Of a DNA stretch of 64,000 bases, positions 25,425 to 32,264 are shown piece after piece. Below the pieces are notes generated by a model, which saw only the letters and a program-made list of their open reading frames with translations, did no database searches and was not told the origin of the DNA. The position numbers and the translations under genes are program-made. This DNA is from DASUWK01 sp036378435 (GTDB lineage Bacteria > Chloroflexota > Dormibacteria > Dormibacterales > Dormibacteraceae), in NCBI GenBank assembly GCA_036378435.1, contig DASUWK010000056.1, positions 62,001 through 126,000 on the forward strand, read 5' to 3'. The stretch's first letter is position 1; every line of letters starts with the position of its first letter.

Positions 25425-25510
25425 TGGTGCGGCGGAGAGGATTTGAACCTCCACGGGGTTGCCCCCACTGGCTCCTGAGGCCAGCGCGTCTGCCGTTCCG
25501 CCACCGCCGC
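25425..25510 (-). tRNA. tRNA-Leu (anticodon CAG)
   Basis: The minus strand folds into a class II tRNA. The acceptor stem GCGGCGG pairs with CCGCCGC; discriminator A and an encoded CCA follow. The D arm contains TGGCGGAACGGCAGACGC. The anticodon stem CTGGC/GCCAG holds loop CTCAGGA, so the anticodon is CAG (Leu, CUG codons). A variable arm (TGGGGGCAACCCCGT) and T arm GGAGGTTCAAATCCTCT complete it. A long variable arm fits tRNA-Leu. Confidence 0.95.
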
Positions 25511-25525
25511 GAACAGCGAGTCGGA

Positions 25526-25531
25526 AGTATA
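25526..25531 (-). promoter_or_regulatory. -10 box (TATACT) of tRNA-Leu
   Basis: TATACT on the minus strand ends 15 bases before the first tRNA base, a normal distance for a short precursor leader. The -35 is not clear. Confidence 0.55.
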
Positions 25532-25553
25532 CCCAGGGGTCGTGACCATCCCT

Positions 25554-25559
25554 TAAGTT
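25554..25559 (+). promoter_or_regulatory. Leaderless -10 box (TAAGTT)
   Basis: TAAGTT is six bases (gctggg) before the GTG start at 25566, back to back with the tRNA promoter. Confidence 0.55.
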
Positions 25560-25565
25560 GCTGGG

Positions 25566-26552
25566 GTGGACCGCCTGGAGTTCGCCAATAGGCCGCGCTG
25601 CCGCGAGGCCAAGGGCACGTACGAGGTTTGGTACGTGACCGTGAACCAGCCGGCGCAAGGCCGCGGCTTCTGGATCCGCTACACGACGTTGAACCCCGCC
25701 GACGGCGCCGGCTCGGAGCCGCACGCAGCCTTGTGGGCCGCGTCCTTCGACCGGGGCGCCCCAGAGCGGAACCTGGCTTTGAAGGCCGTCCACCCGCTGT
25801 CCGCGGTCGGCTACCAAGAGCCGTTTGGAATCAGCATCGGCGACGCCGTCCTCGACGTCAGGGGCTGCCGCGGCTCGTTGACCGCGCCGGGCGGCACCGC
25901 CCGCTGGGACCTCGCTTGGACGTCGCACGCCGAGCCCTTCTTCATCCCCGAGCCGGCCTGGCTCAAGGTGGTGTCGGCGGCGAATTTCGGCGCCCAGCCG
26001 TGCCTTGAGGTCACCGGCACGATCGAGATCGGCGGCGTCACCTACGAGCTCGACCGCGCGTACGGCGGTCAGCAGCACACCTGGGGACGGCGCCACGCGC
26101 TGGAATGGAACTGGGGCTTCGCCGCGGGCTTGGGCGGCCGGCGCGGCGAGTTCCTGGACGGCGTGTCGACTCGCGTGCGCGGGCCTGGCGGCGTGACTCT
26201 CGGCGGGACCGCGCTGGGGCTGCTGGCGGGCGAGCGCTCGGTGAGGGTGAGCTCGCTGCCGGCGACGCTCCGCAACGGCGCCGAGATCTCGCCGGTCGGT
26301 TGGGACGCCAAGGTCTCGGACGGGGGCCTGACCGCCGAGGTCAGCATCCGCCCGCGTCGCGAGGACCTGATCGGCGTGACCTATGGCGACCCTGCGGGCG
26401 GCATTCGGGTCTGCTACCACACCGAGGTCGCGGACCTCGACCTCACGCTGCTCGAGGCGGGCCGCGAGGTCTTCGCCCATCGCTTCGAGAGCGCAGCGGC
26501 GTTCGAATACGCGTCGGAGAAGGCGCTGCCGGGCCTGCCGCCAGTCCTGTAG
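25566..26552 (+). CDS. CrtC/AttH or tocopherol-cyclase-like lipocalin-fold protein
   Basis: 328 aa, no signal peptide, rich in beta strands with conserved Trp. The opening (EVWYVTVNQPAQGRGFWIRY), the middle (TSHAEPFFIPEPAWLKVVSAANFGAQP) and 'GGQQHTWGRRHALEWNWGFA' resemble the two-lipocalin fold of hydroxysqualene/carotenoid hydratase CrtC, AttH and tocopherol-cyclase-like proteins, which bind hydrophobic ligands. I cannot tell an enzyme from a carrier. GTG start with a leaderless promoter. It converges on the GMC oxidoreductase gene with a paired repeat between their stops. Family assignment moderate, substrate unknown. Confidence 0.6.
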   Translation: MDRLEFANRPRCREAKGTYEVWYVTVNQPAQGRGFWIRYTTLNPADGAGSEPHAALWAASFDRGAPERNLALKAVHPLSAVGYQEPFGISIGDAVLDVRGCRGSLTAPGGTARWDLAWTSHAEPFFIPEPAWLKVVSAANFGAQPCLEVTGTIEIGGVTYELDRAYGGQQHTWGRRHALEWNWGFAAGLGGRRGEFLDGVSTRVRGPGGVTLGGTALGLLAGERSVRVSSLPATLRNGAEISPVGWDAKVSDGGLTAEVSIRPRREDLIGVTYGDPAGGIRVCYHTEVADLDLTLLEAGREVFAHRFESAAAFEYASEKALPGLPPVL

Positions 26553-26567
26553 CGCGCCCCCCGTTGT

Positions 26568-26637
26568 GCGCGTTCGCCGGCGAGCGCAGGTATCCACCCA
26601 TCCCCAATGGGCGCGTTCGCCGGCGAACGCAGGTGTC
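26568..26637. repeat. Paired palindromic repeat, 43-bp period
   Basis: Two 27-base copies (26568-26594 and 26611-26637) share GCGCGTTCGCCGGCGA and CGCAGGT. The second contains the perfect 18-bp palindrome GCGTTCGCCGGCGAACGC. They fill the 90-bp gap between convergent genes and may act as a bidirectional terminator or REP-like element. Confidence 0.8.
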
Positions 26638-26642
26638 GGGGG

Positions 26643-28562
26643 TTAGAGCGACCCCGCCAAGCGGCGAGCAATCCGCGTGGCGAGGGCCATGATCGTGATC
26701 TGCGGGTTGACGTGGGTGGAGCCGGGCAGCACGGAGGCGTCGCAGATGACCAGCCCGGGCAGGTCGTGCGCACGCCCGAACTCGTCGACCACCGAGGAGC
26801 GCGGGTCCGCGCCCATGCGGCAGGTGCCCATCGGGTGGTACGCCGACAGCTTGAGGTGCGACGCCTTCCACCGCCCCTCCGTGATCCAGCCCAACTCTTC
26901 ACGCCGGCGGATGGGCGGCAGGCCGGGCAGCAGCGTGTGCACCTCCGTCGCTGCCGCGGCAAGGTAGGTCTCGCAGGCGAGCGCGAGGCCCTCCAACAGT
27001 CGCGACGCGTCCGCCTGGCCGACGCTGTAGAACATCAGCGGCCCCCCCGGCGCCGCCCGCACCCTGCCGGCCGACGTATCGGACACGATCAGCCCTCCCG
27101 CCGCGCTGCGCCGGTACCGCGACAGAGCGTCCTTCAGCTCGAGCCCGATCGCCCCCAATCCGCCCGCGCTGTAGCCGGCTCCCGGCGGCGGGTAGGTCGC
27201 CTCGAGCAGGATTCCGTCCCCGACCCGCTCGTCGACGTGGTAGCTCTGCATGACGCCCTGCCACGCGTCCAGGTCGCGGTCGAAGAACGCGAGTACGCCG
27301 AGCCCTGGGTGGATGCGAAAGTTGCGCCCGAGCTGCCCGCTGGAGCCGGCCAGCCGGTTGCGGAGCAGCAGGTCGGCCGAGTGCACAGCCCCCGCCGCCA
27401 GCACGACCGCGTCGGCTCGGATCTCCACTGGATGCCGCCGGGCGCCGGTCTCCGCATCGACCGCCCAGCCGCGCACCCCGACGGCGCGACCGCCTTCGAC
27501 CACGACGCGCTCCACCCGGACGCCGCTGAACACGCGAGCGCCGGCCGCGACCGCCGCAGGCAGGTAGCTGACGTGCATCCCGAGCTTGGCGTCGAGCGGG
27601 CAGCCGAACGCGCACACGCCGCTACCGTGGCAGCCTCGCTCGTTGCGCGGAATCGGACCGGCGCTGAGTCCCAGCCGTGACGCGCCGAGCGCCATCACCT
27701 CGCCATTTGCCCCCATGACGCCGGCCCCGACCGGCGTCACGTGCAGGTTGCGCTCGACCTCTTCGAACACGTCTCCGAGCTCCTCTTCGGGCAGCTCGAG
27801 GCCCGCCACGCGCCGCCACCCCTCAAGGACGTTGGCGGGAGGCCGCAGGCACGTGCCGGAGTTGATCAGGGTCGACCCGCCCACCCCCTTCCCCATCGGC
27901 AGCGAGATGACGGGGCTGCCGATCGTGAAAGTAAGCCCGGCGTCGCGGTACAGCCGCCGCAGGCGCTCCGGCAGCGGACCGGCGAAGTCGCGCCGGTTGA
28001 AGTAGCCGCCCTCCTCGAGGACCACGACCTGGCGTCCCGCCCGCGCCAGCTCCAGGGCGGCCACCGAGCCGCCGGCGCCGGAGCCCACGACGACAACATC
28101 GACGCGCTCCGAGACGGGCACGGCCGGGTGCGAAACCGCCAGCTCAACAACCCCCGGGTCGCGTTCGACCGCCTTGCGCGGGGTCCCGGTGTAGCCGATG
28201 AGGGGCCGGATGCGCTCGTCCGCGCAGTACAGCATCAGCAGCAGCGCCTTCAGCCCGACCAGCGCCTCCCGCCGCTGCCGCAGCCTCGAGACCTCGCAGG
28301 AGTGGAGGTAGCTCTCCCGCGCGGCCGGGCTCAGGCGATGGAAGGGCCGCCCGTGCCGGCTCGCCACCGAGGAGACGGCGAAAGCCGAGAGCAGGAGCCG
28401 CACCGTGCGGCGGGCGCGCGCCGGCATGGCGCCGACGTAAGCCTCGAATTGGGCGGCCAGGTCCGTGCTCCGCGCGCCGGGCTCGATCGCGCCGCCCTCC
28501 GGAAGCAGCGACTCGGCCAGCGCCACCAGCACTCGCCGCTGCCCGCGCGAGAGCGTACTCAC
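26643..28562 (-). CDS. GMC-family FAD oxidoreductase with fused N-terminal helical domain
   Basis: 639 aa. Residues about 1-130 are helical and resemble the gluconate 2-dehydrogenase subunit 3-like domain found fused to long-chain-alcohol-oxidase-like GMC proteins. Then VDVVVVGSGAGGSVAALELA gives the FAD-binding GxGxxG. 'GKGVGGSTLINSGTC' is the GMC signature 1 region. The C-terminus has HPMGTCRMG and DASVLPGSTHVNPQITIMAL, with the catalytic His/Asn region. Expected reaction: oxidation of an alcohol (long-chain, sterol or sugar) with FAD as cofactor. No signal peptide. The GTG start overlaps the stop of a 22-codon ORF (GTGA), so translation is coupled to it. Confidence 0.88.
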   Translation of the reverse strand: MSTLSRGQRRVLVALAESLLPEGGAIEPGARSTDLAAQFEAYVGAMPARARRTVRLLLSAFAVSSVASRHGRPFHRLSPAARESYLHSCEVSRLRQRREALVGLKALLLMLYCADERIRPLIGYTGTPRKAVERDPGVVELAVSHPAVPVSERVDVVVVGSGAGGSVAALELARAGRQVVVLEEGGYFNRRDFAGPLPERLRRLYRDAGLTFTIGSPVISLPMGKGVGGSTLINSGTCLRPPANVLEGWRRVAGLELPEEELGDVFEEVERNLHVTPVGAGVMGANGEVMALGASRLGLSAGPIPRNERGCHGSGVCAFGCPLDAKLGMHVSYLPAAVAAGARVFSGVRVERVVVEGGRAVGVRGWAVDAETGARRHPVEIRADAVVLAAGAVHSADLLLRNRLAGSSGQLGRNFRIHPGLGVLAFFDRDLDAWQGVMQSYHVDERVGDGILLEATYPPPGAGYSAGGLGAIGLELKDALSRYRRSAAGGLIVSDTSAGRVRAAPGGPLMFYSVGQADASRLLEGLALACETYLAAAATEVHTLLPGLPPIRRREELGWITEGRWKASHLKLSAYHPMGTCRMGADPRSSVVDEFGRAHDLPGLVICDASVLPGSTHVNPQITIMALATRIARRLAGSL

Positions 28563-28627
28563 CGCGGCTTAGGGGTGCGGCTGGACATACCAGCCGCGAT
28601 TGGCGGGCTCAGGCGGCGCATCTGCAT
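28559..28627 (-). CDS. 22-aa ORF coupled to the GMC oxidoreductase
   Basis: Starts MQMRRLSPPIAAGM and ends KPR, with TGA sharing the GTG start of the oxidoreductase gene (GTGA). A very good AGGAG site lies six bases before its ATG, with a second GGAGGAG further up, while the oxidoreductase itself has none. It may be a leader peptide that delivers ribosomes, or a small subunit. Its codons overlap a perfect 8-bp hairpin (28577-28597). No family known to me. Confidence 0.5.
   Translation of the reverse strand: MQMRRLSPPIAAGMSSRTPKPR
28577..28597 (-). promoter_or_regulatory. Hairpin just before the GMC oxidoreductase start
   Basis: GCGGCTGG / CCAGCCGC arms with a 5-base loop, 15 bases before the GTG at 28562 on the minus strand. 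It lies inside the small ORF, so ribosomes translating that ORF would open it: a possible coupling or attenuation device. Confidence 0.4.
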
Positions 28628-28748
28628 CGTCAGCTCCTGTGCTCCTCCTCGCCGTATCCGAGTACGGCTCGTCCGGTGCTCGTCGCTTCCTCCCGGCTGC
28701 GGCACCTGATGGCCGCCACTCATCGACCGGCCGCCCAGCCGCACCCCC

Positions 28749-28754
28749 TATATT
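28749..28754 (+). promoter_or_regulatory. Leaderless -10 box (TATATT)
   Basis: TATATT, the most canonical -10 in the set, stands eight bases before the ATG at 28763. Confidence 0.6.
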
Positions 28755-28762
28755 GCGGCGCG

Positions 28763-29191
28763 ATGGACGCCATCACCGCCGCGCGCCGGCTCCGCCTCTG
28801 GCTCAGGATCTGGGGCGTCCTGTTCTCGCTGGGCGTCATCGACTTCCTGCTCCTGCCGGTCCAGACGGTGAAGTTCCTCAACGAGCTGGGCCGGACATTC
28901 GGGTTTACGCCCGCGACCTCTCTCGAGCAGACCGGCTTCTGGGTGCCCCTGGCGGCCGCGTACATGGTCCTGATCTCCGCTTTCTGTTGGGACTCGCAGC
29001 GCGCTAACAAGCCCATCGCGAGGCCGGTGCGCTACCTGGTGCTGGCGAAGGTCGCGTCGGCGAGCTTCGCACTCGGCTGGTTCTTCTTCGCCGGCCTGCA
29101 GTTCCCGATGCTGGCCGCCGGCGTCATCGATGCGTTCATCGCAGCCGGCACCCTCTGGCTGCTGCGGGACGCGCGCCCGCTGCTTTCCTAG
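28763..29191 (+). CDS. Four-helix membrane protein of unknown function
   Basis: 142 aa. The ATG at 28763 is chosen because a TATATT box lies eight bases upstream; the open frame extends further back but is low-complexity. Four hydrophobic segments are seen (about residues 14-33, 50-70, 85-107, 112-130) with short charged loops (RANKPIARPVRY). No catalytic motif. It belongs to the general class of small DoxX- or DUF-like membrane proteins, but I cannot name the family. It converges with the TetR gene, overlapping by four bases. The role is unknown. Confidence 0.65.
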   Translation: MDAITAARRLRLWLRIWGVLFSLGVIDFLLLPVQTVKFLNELGRTFGFTPATSLEQTGFWVPLAAAYMVLISAFCWDSQRANKPIARPVRYLVLAKVASASFALGWFFFAGLQFPMLAAGVIDAFIAAGTLWLLRDARPLLS

Positions 29192-29778
29192 GTCGCCGCG
29201 CCCGCGCTGGCCAGCGCCGACTCGAAGGCGCGGCTCTGCAGCTCGATCAATTCCGAGCGCGACAGGTCCTCATGCCGGAGCCAGTCGAGCGTCGACTCCT
29301 CGACGAAGCCGATCCAGCCGCGGACGGCGGCGCGCAGCGGCGGCGCCGCCACGGTCAGGCCGAGGTAGTCGAAGACGCGACTGGCGATGACTCCGCGAGT
29401 GCGCTCCACGAGGGCTTCGAGGTCGGCGTCCGCCCCTGCCGCGCCGCGAATCAGGGAGCGATAGAGCGGCTGGTTCTGCCGGACGAAGTCCACGTACGCG
29501 TCCAGGCTCCCGCGGAGGCGCTGCGCAGGCTCGAGCGAAGGATCGGGCTCGGTGCGCTCGAGCAGCCGGGCGCAGGCCGCTTCGATGACCGCGACGTGGT
29601 AGTCCCGCTTGGTCGGGAAGTAATGGAAAAGCAGGCCGCGCGAGATGCCGGCCATCTCCGAGATGCGATCGATCGCCACCAGCTCTCTCGGGCTGCTGCT
29701 GAGCAGCTCCAGGCCGAGCTCCACCAGCTGGCGACGGCGCTCGTCCCGGCTCAAGCGACGGCTGAGGGAGGCTTCCAC
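29188..29778 (-). CDS. TetR-family transcriptional regulator
   Basis: 196 aa. N-terminal HTH at about residues 10-60: RDERRRQLVELGLELL, then IDRISEMAGISRGLLFHYFPTKRDY, the canonical TetR turn and recognition helix. The rest is a helical ligand-binding domain of the usual length. Divergent from a Baeyer-Villiger-type monooxygenase gene. The 59-bp space holds one perfect palindrome that is also the -35 box of both promoters, so this protein most likely represses itself and the monooxygenase until an inducer binds. GTG start, with TAGAGT eight bases upstream. Inducer unknown, probably a hydrophobic ketone or fatty-acid-like compound, judged by the target. Confidence 0.9.
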   Translation of the reverse strand: MEASLSRRLSRDERRRQLVELGLELLSSSPRELVAIDRISEMAGISRGLLFHYFPTKRDYHVAVIEAACARLLERTEPDPSLEPAQRLRGSLDAYVDFVRQNQPLYRSLIRGAAGADADLEALVERTRGVIASRVFDYLGLTVAAPPLRAAVRGWIGFVEESTLDWLRHEDLSRSELIELQSRAFESALASAGAAT

Positions 29779-29786
29779 GACCGCTC

Positions 29787-29830
29787 ACTCTACTCGACTG
29801 TTGAGCAATGCTCAATAACTCTGGTAGCCT
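29787..29830. promoter_or_regulatory. Divergent TetR/BVMO promoters sharing one operator
   Basis: TTGAGCA-A-TGCTCAA at 29801-29815 is a perfect 7+1+7 palindrome. Rightward: TTGAGC (29801-29806), 18 bases, TAGCCT (29825-29830), seven bases, GTG. Leftward: TTGAGC (29815-29810), 17 bases, TAGAGT (29792-29787), eight bases, GTG. One bound TetR dimer would cover both -35 boxes. Confidence 0.75.
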
Positions 29831-29837
29831 CGAAAAC

Positions 29838-31397
29838 GTGGCTGTACGGCAGGCGGTCGACGCAGTCTTCGAGACTCAACGGGAAGCGCCCGACTTCACG
29901 GTCGCGATCATCGGCTCAGGCTTTGCCGGCCTGGGTCTCGCCCACGCCCTGGAGCGAGAGCGAATCGACTACGTCATTCTCGAGCGCGCCGGGGAGCTCG
30001 GTGGAACCTGGCGCGACAACCGCTATCCCGGCTGCCAGTGCGACGTCCCCTCCCACCTCTACTCCTTCTCGTTTGCGCTGAACCCGGACTGGTCGCGGAC
30101 GTACCCGCTGCAGGAAGAGATCTGGGCCTACCTGCGCCGCGTCGCCGACCGCTTCGGCATCACCCCCAAGATCCGCTTCAAGCACGAGGTGCTCGACGCT
30201 TTCTGGGACGACGTCGCTCAGCTGTGGCGCCTCCAGACCGCGGGCGGCCCGGTCACCGCGCGAGTGCTCGTCGCCGGCGTCGGCGGCCTCAGCGAGCCCA
30301 AGCCGGCGGGTATCTCCGGCCTGGAGCGGTTCCGAGGTCCCGTGATCCATTCGGCTGACTGGGATCCCACCCTCGACCTCGAAGGCAAGCGCGTCGCGGT
30401 CATCGGCACCGGTGCGTCGGCCGTCCAGATCGTGCCGCGACTGCAGCCGAAAGTCGAAACCCTCCTCGTGTACCAGCGCACGCCGGCCTGGGTCGTGCCC
30501 CACCGCGACCGGCCGATCACCGACCGCGAGCGCACGCTCTACCGTCACCTGCCGATCGCGCAAAGGTTCGTGCGAACGGGCGTCTACTGGTTGCGCGAGC
30601 TCCTCGTGATCGGCCTGGCAACCAACCGCGTCAAGGCGATCCGCCGCGTCGCGACGGCTCACCTTCAGAAGCAGGTGCCGGACGGGGAGCTGCGTGCACG
30701 GCTGACGCCCAGATTCGAGCCCGGCTGCAAGCGGCTCCTGCCGTCCAACCATTACTACCCGGCGCTCACGAAGCCCAACGTGGAGCTCGTCACAGAGCCC
30801 ATCTATGAAGTCACCGAGCATGGCATCCGCACACGCGACGGCGAAGAGCGACTGGTTGACGCGATCGTCACCGCCACGGGCTTCCGCGTCACCGACCACC
30901 CCTTCTACCAGCGGGTGCGCGGCACCGACGGCCGATCCCTCGCCGAGCGTTGGGAGGCCACGGGGATGCAGGCCTACCGAGGCACGACGGTCTCGGGCTT
31001 TCCGAACCTTTTCGTGCTGACGGGCCCGAACACCGGGCTCGGCCATACCTCCGTGATCGTGATGATCGAGTCGCAGGTCCCCTACGTGGTCGGCGCGGTG
31101 CGCCGGCTACGGCGGCGAGGCCTGGCCGCGGTCGATGTGAAGCCGGATGCCGAGCGCCACTACAACGCGGACGTCCAGCGCCGGCTCGAGGGCTCGGTCT
31201 GGAACAGCGGAGGCTGCCAGAGCTGGTACCTCGACAGCCACGGTCGCAACTCCACGCTGTGGCCGGATTTCACCTGGAAGTACCGGCTGATGATGCGCCG
31301 CTTCGACGCGGACGCCTACGACCTCATCCCGCCGCGTAAGCGAGTTGAGGACCCGGCCCCGCGCCGGCGCCGGGTCCCCGTCGAAGTCGAGAGCTAG
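29838..31397 (+). CDS. Flavin-containing (Baeyer-Villiger-type) monooxygenase
   Basis: 519 aa FAD- and NADPH-dependent monooxygenase, expected to convert ketones to esters or lactones. Motifs: FAD Rossmann GSGFAG (26-31); ELGGTWRDNRYPGCQCDVPS; the BVMO fingerprint FxGxxxHxxxW[PD] exactly met by FRGPVIHSADWD (about 165-176); NADPH-binding VIGTGASAVQ just after. The start is the GTG at 29838, because TAGCCT lies seven bases upstream. An ATG ten codons earlier lies inside the operator and before the -10, so it would not be on the mRNA. Controlled by the divergent TetR. Substrate unknown. Confidence 0.9.
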   Translation: MAVRQAVDAVFETQREAPDFTVAIIGSGFAGLGLAHALERERIDYVILERAGELGGTWRDNRYPGCQCDVPSHLYSFSFALNPDWSRTYPLQEEIWAYLRRVADRFGITPKIRFKHEVLDAFWDDVAQLWRLQTAGGPVTARVLVAGVGGLSEPKPAGISGLERFRGPVIHSADWDPTLDLEGKRVAVIGTGASAVQIVPRLQPKVETLLVYQRTPAWVVPHRDRPITDRERTLYRHLPIAQRFVRTGVYWLRELLVIGLATNRVKAIRRVATAHLQKQVPDGELRARLTPRFEPGCKRLLPSNHYYPALTKPNVELVTEPIYEVTEHGIRTRDGEERLVDAIVTATGFRVTDHPFYQRVRGTDGRSLAERWEATGMQAYRGTTVSGFPNLFVLTGPNTGLGHTSVIVMIESQVPYVVGAVRRLRRRGLAAVDVKPDAERHYNADVQRRLEGSVWNSGGCQSWYLDSHGRNSTLWPDFTWKYRLMMRRFDADAYDLIPPRKRVEDPAPRRRRVPVEVES

Positions 31398-31401
31398 GCC
31401 T

Positions 31402-32100
31402 TCAGTTCACGAAGCCGACGAAAACGGCCTCGAAGCAGAACGGCCCGTTTGCGCTGACCGGGCAGTTGGAGCCGTCCATGTCGCTGTCCGACTCCTGGTA
31501 GACGATGCTGCCGTACTTCCCGTTGAAGTGCTGGCCCGAGCTCGCGCCGCCCTGGGTGTTGATGTTGCCCGGCGCGTCGGCCGCCGCCCCGCAGCCCGTG
31601 AACGAACCCGCGTGGCCGCTCGCGTAGTAGAAGACGCGGCTGTCGGAATCGCCGCAGCTGTCGGCACTGCTGCCGAAGTCGTAGTTCGTGATCTGGCCGT
31701 TGAACCCGATCGCGTTGGAGCCCGAGAGCTGCATGATCATCGCCGTTCCGTGCTCGGTGCCCTCCTCGAACTGAGGGTTGGACGCGCCGAGCTGGACGTT
31801 GTCGTGCTGGATGGTCCAGCTGAACATGCCGCCGTTGGAGCTGTTGTCGCAGGCATCGCCTGACGGCACCGAGCCGACCGCCTGGGCCTTGCCCATGGCG
31901 GACGCCCCGCTGGGATGGTCGACGTTGCTGTTCCCGCTGAAGCTGTCTGTGCCCGGCATGAACGTGCCGCACAAGAGGTAGATGGTGGGCGTCGGCCCGC
32001 CGGACGCCTTCGATGCCGCGCTCGCGCCGGCAGAGAGGGCGAAGAGTGTGCCGAGAACGATGCCCGCGACGGCGAGCACGCGGCGACGAGTGGAGAACAT
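31402..32100 (-). CDS. Exported protein of unknown function
   Basis: About 232 aa from the ATG at 32100, which has GGAGG five bases upstream. Signal peptide about residues 1-29 (FSTRRRVLAVAGIVL then a hydrophobic core and GASAASKA). The mature part is Gly/Ser/Asn-rich with several Cys (LLCGTF, GDACDN, ADSCGD, TGCGAA, SNCPVS, FCFEAV) that could form three disulphides. No transmembrane anchor, lipobox or sortase signal, so it is probably released. No family recognised. It faces the BVMO gene end to end with a gap of four bases and no terminator seen between. Confidence 0.65.
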   Translation of the reverse strand: MFSTRRRVLAVAGIVLGTLFALSAGASAASKASGGPTPTIYLLCGTFMPGTDSFSGNSNVDHPSGASAMGKAQAVGSVPSGDACDNSSNGGMFSWTIQHDNVQLGASNPQFEEGTEHGTAMIMQLSGSNAIGFNGQITNYDFGSSADSCGDSDSRVFYYASGHAGSFTGCGAAADAPGNINTQGGASSGQHFNGKYGSIVYQESDSDMDGSNCPVSANGPFCFEAVFVGFVN

Positions 32101-32103
32101 GGG

Positions 32104-32117
32104 CACCTCCAGAGGTG
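32104..32117 (-). promoter_or_regulatory. Ribosome site inside a short hairpin
   Basis: CACCTCTGGAGGTG on the minus strand can fold as CACCT/AGGTG with loop CTGG, hiding the GGAGG site of the exported-protein gene. It may damp translation; the stem is only 5 bp. Confidence 0.35.
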
Positions 32118-32226
32118 ACGCGAAGGGCCTGATCGAGCGCTAGGCCGATATCACTCCTATCAGGTAAGGCGGTCTCGGCGCTACCCCGTAACTCGACATT
32201 TACGGAGGGGTTCCAGGAAAAGCAAA

Positions 32227-32248
32227 GGGCCGGGCGCTTGCCCGGCCC
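32227..32248 (-). terminator. Intrinsic terminator
   Basis: GGGCCGGGC / GCCCGGCCC arms (9 bp, 4-base loop) 16 bases after the stop of the leftward Asp-box gene, followed on the minus strand by TTTGCTTTTCC. It is the only hairpin in the window with a clear T tract. Confidence 0.8.
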
Positions 32249-32264
32249 CCTGCGTCATATGCCT

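Noticed and set aside
25425..25510. Integration site for a mobile element at tRNA-Leu
   Set aside because: No integrase, no repeat of the tRNA 3' end and normal genes on both sides.
26568..26637. Insertion-sequence ends or attachment site
   Set aside because: Copies are direct, 43 bp apart, with no transposase or integrase near and no target duplication.
29808..29837. ATG at 29808 as BVMO start
   Set aside because: It lies within the operator and upstream of the -10 box, so it would not be in the transcript; the GTG at 29838 fits.
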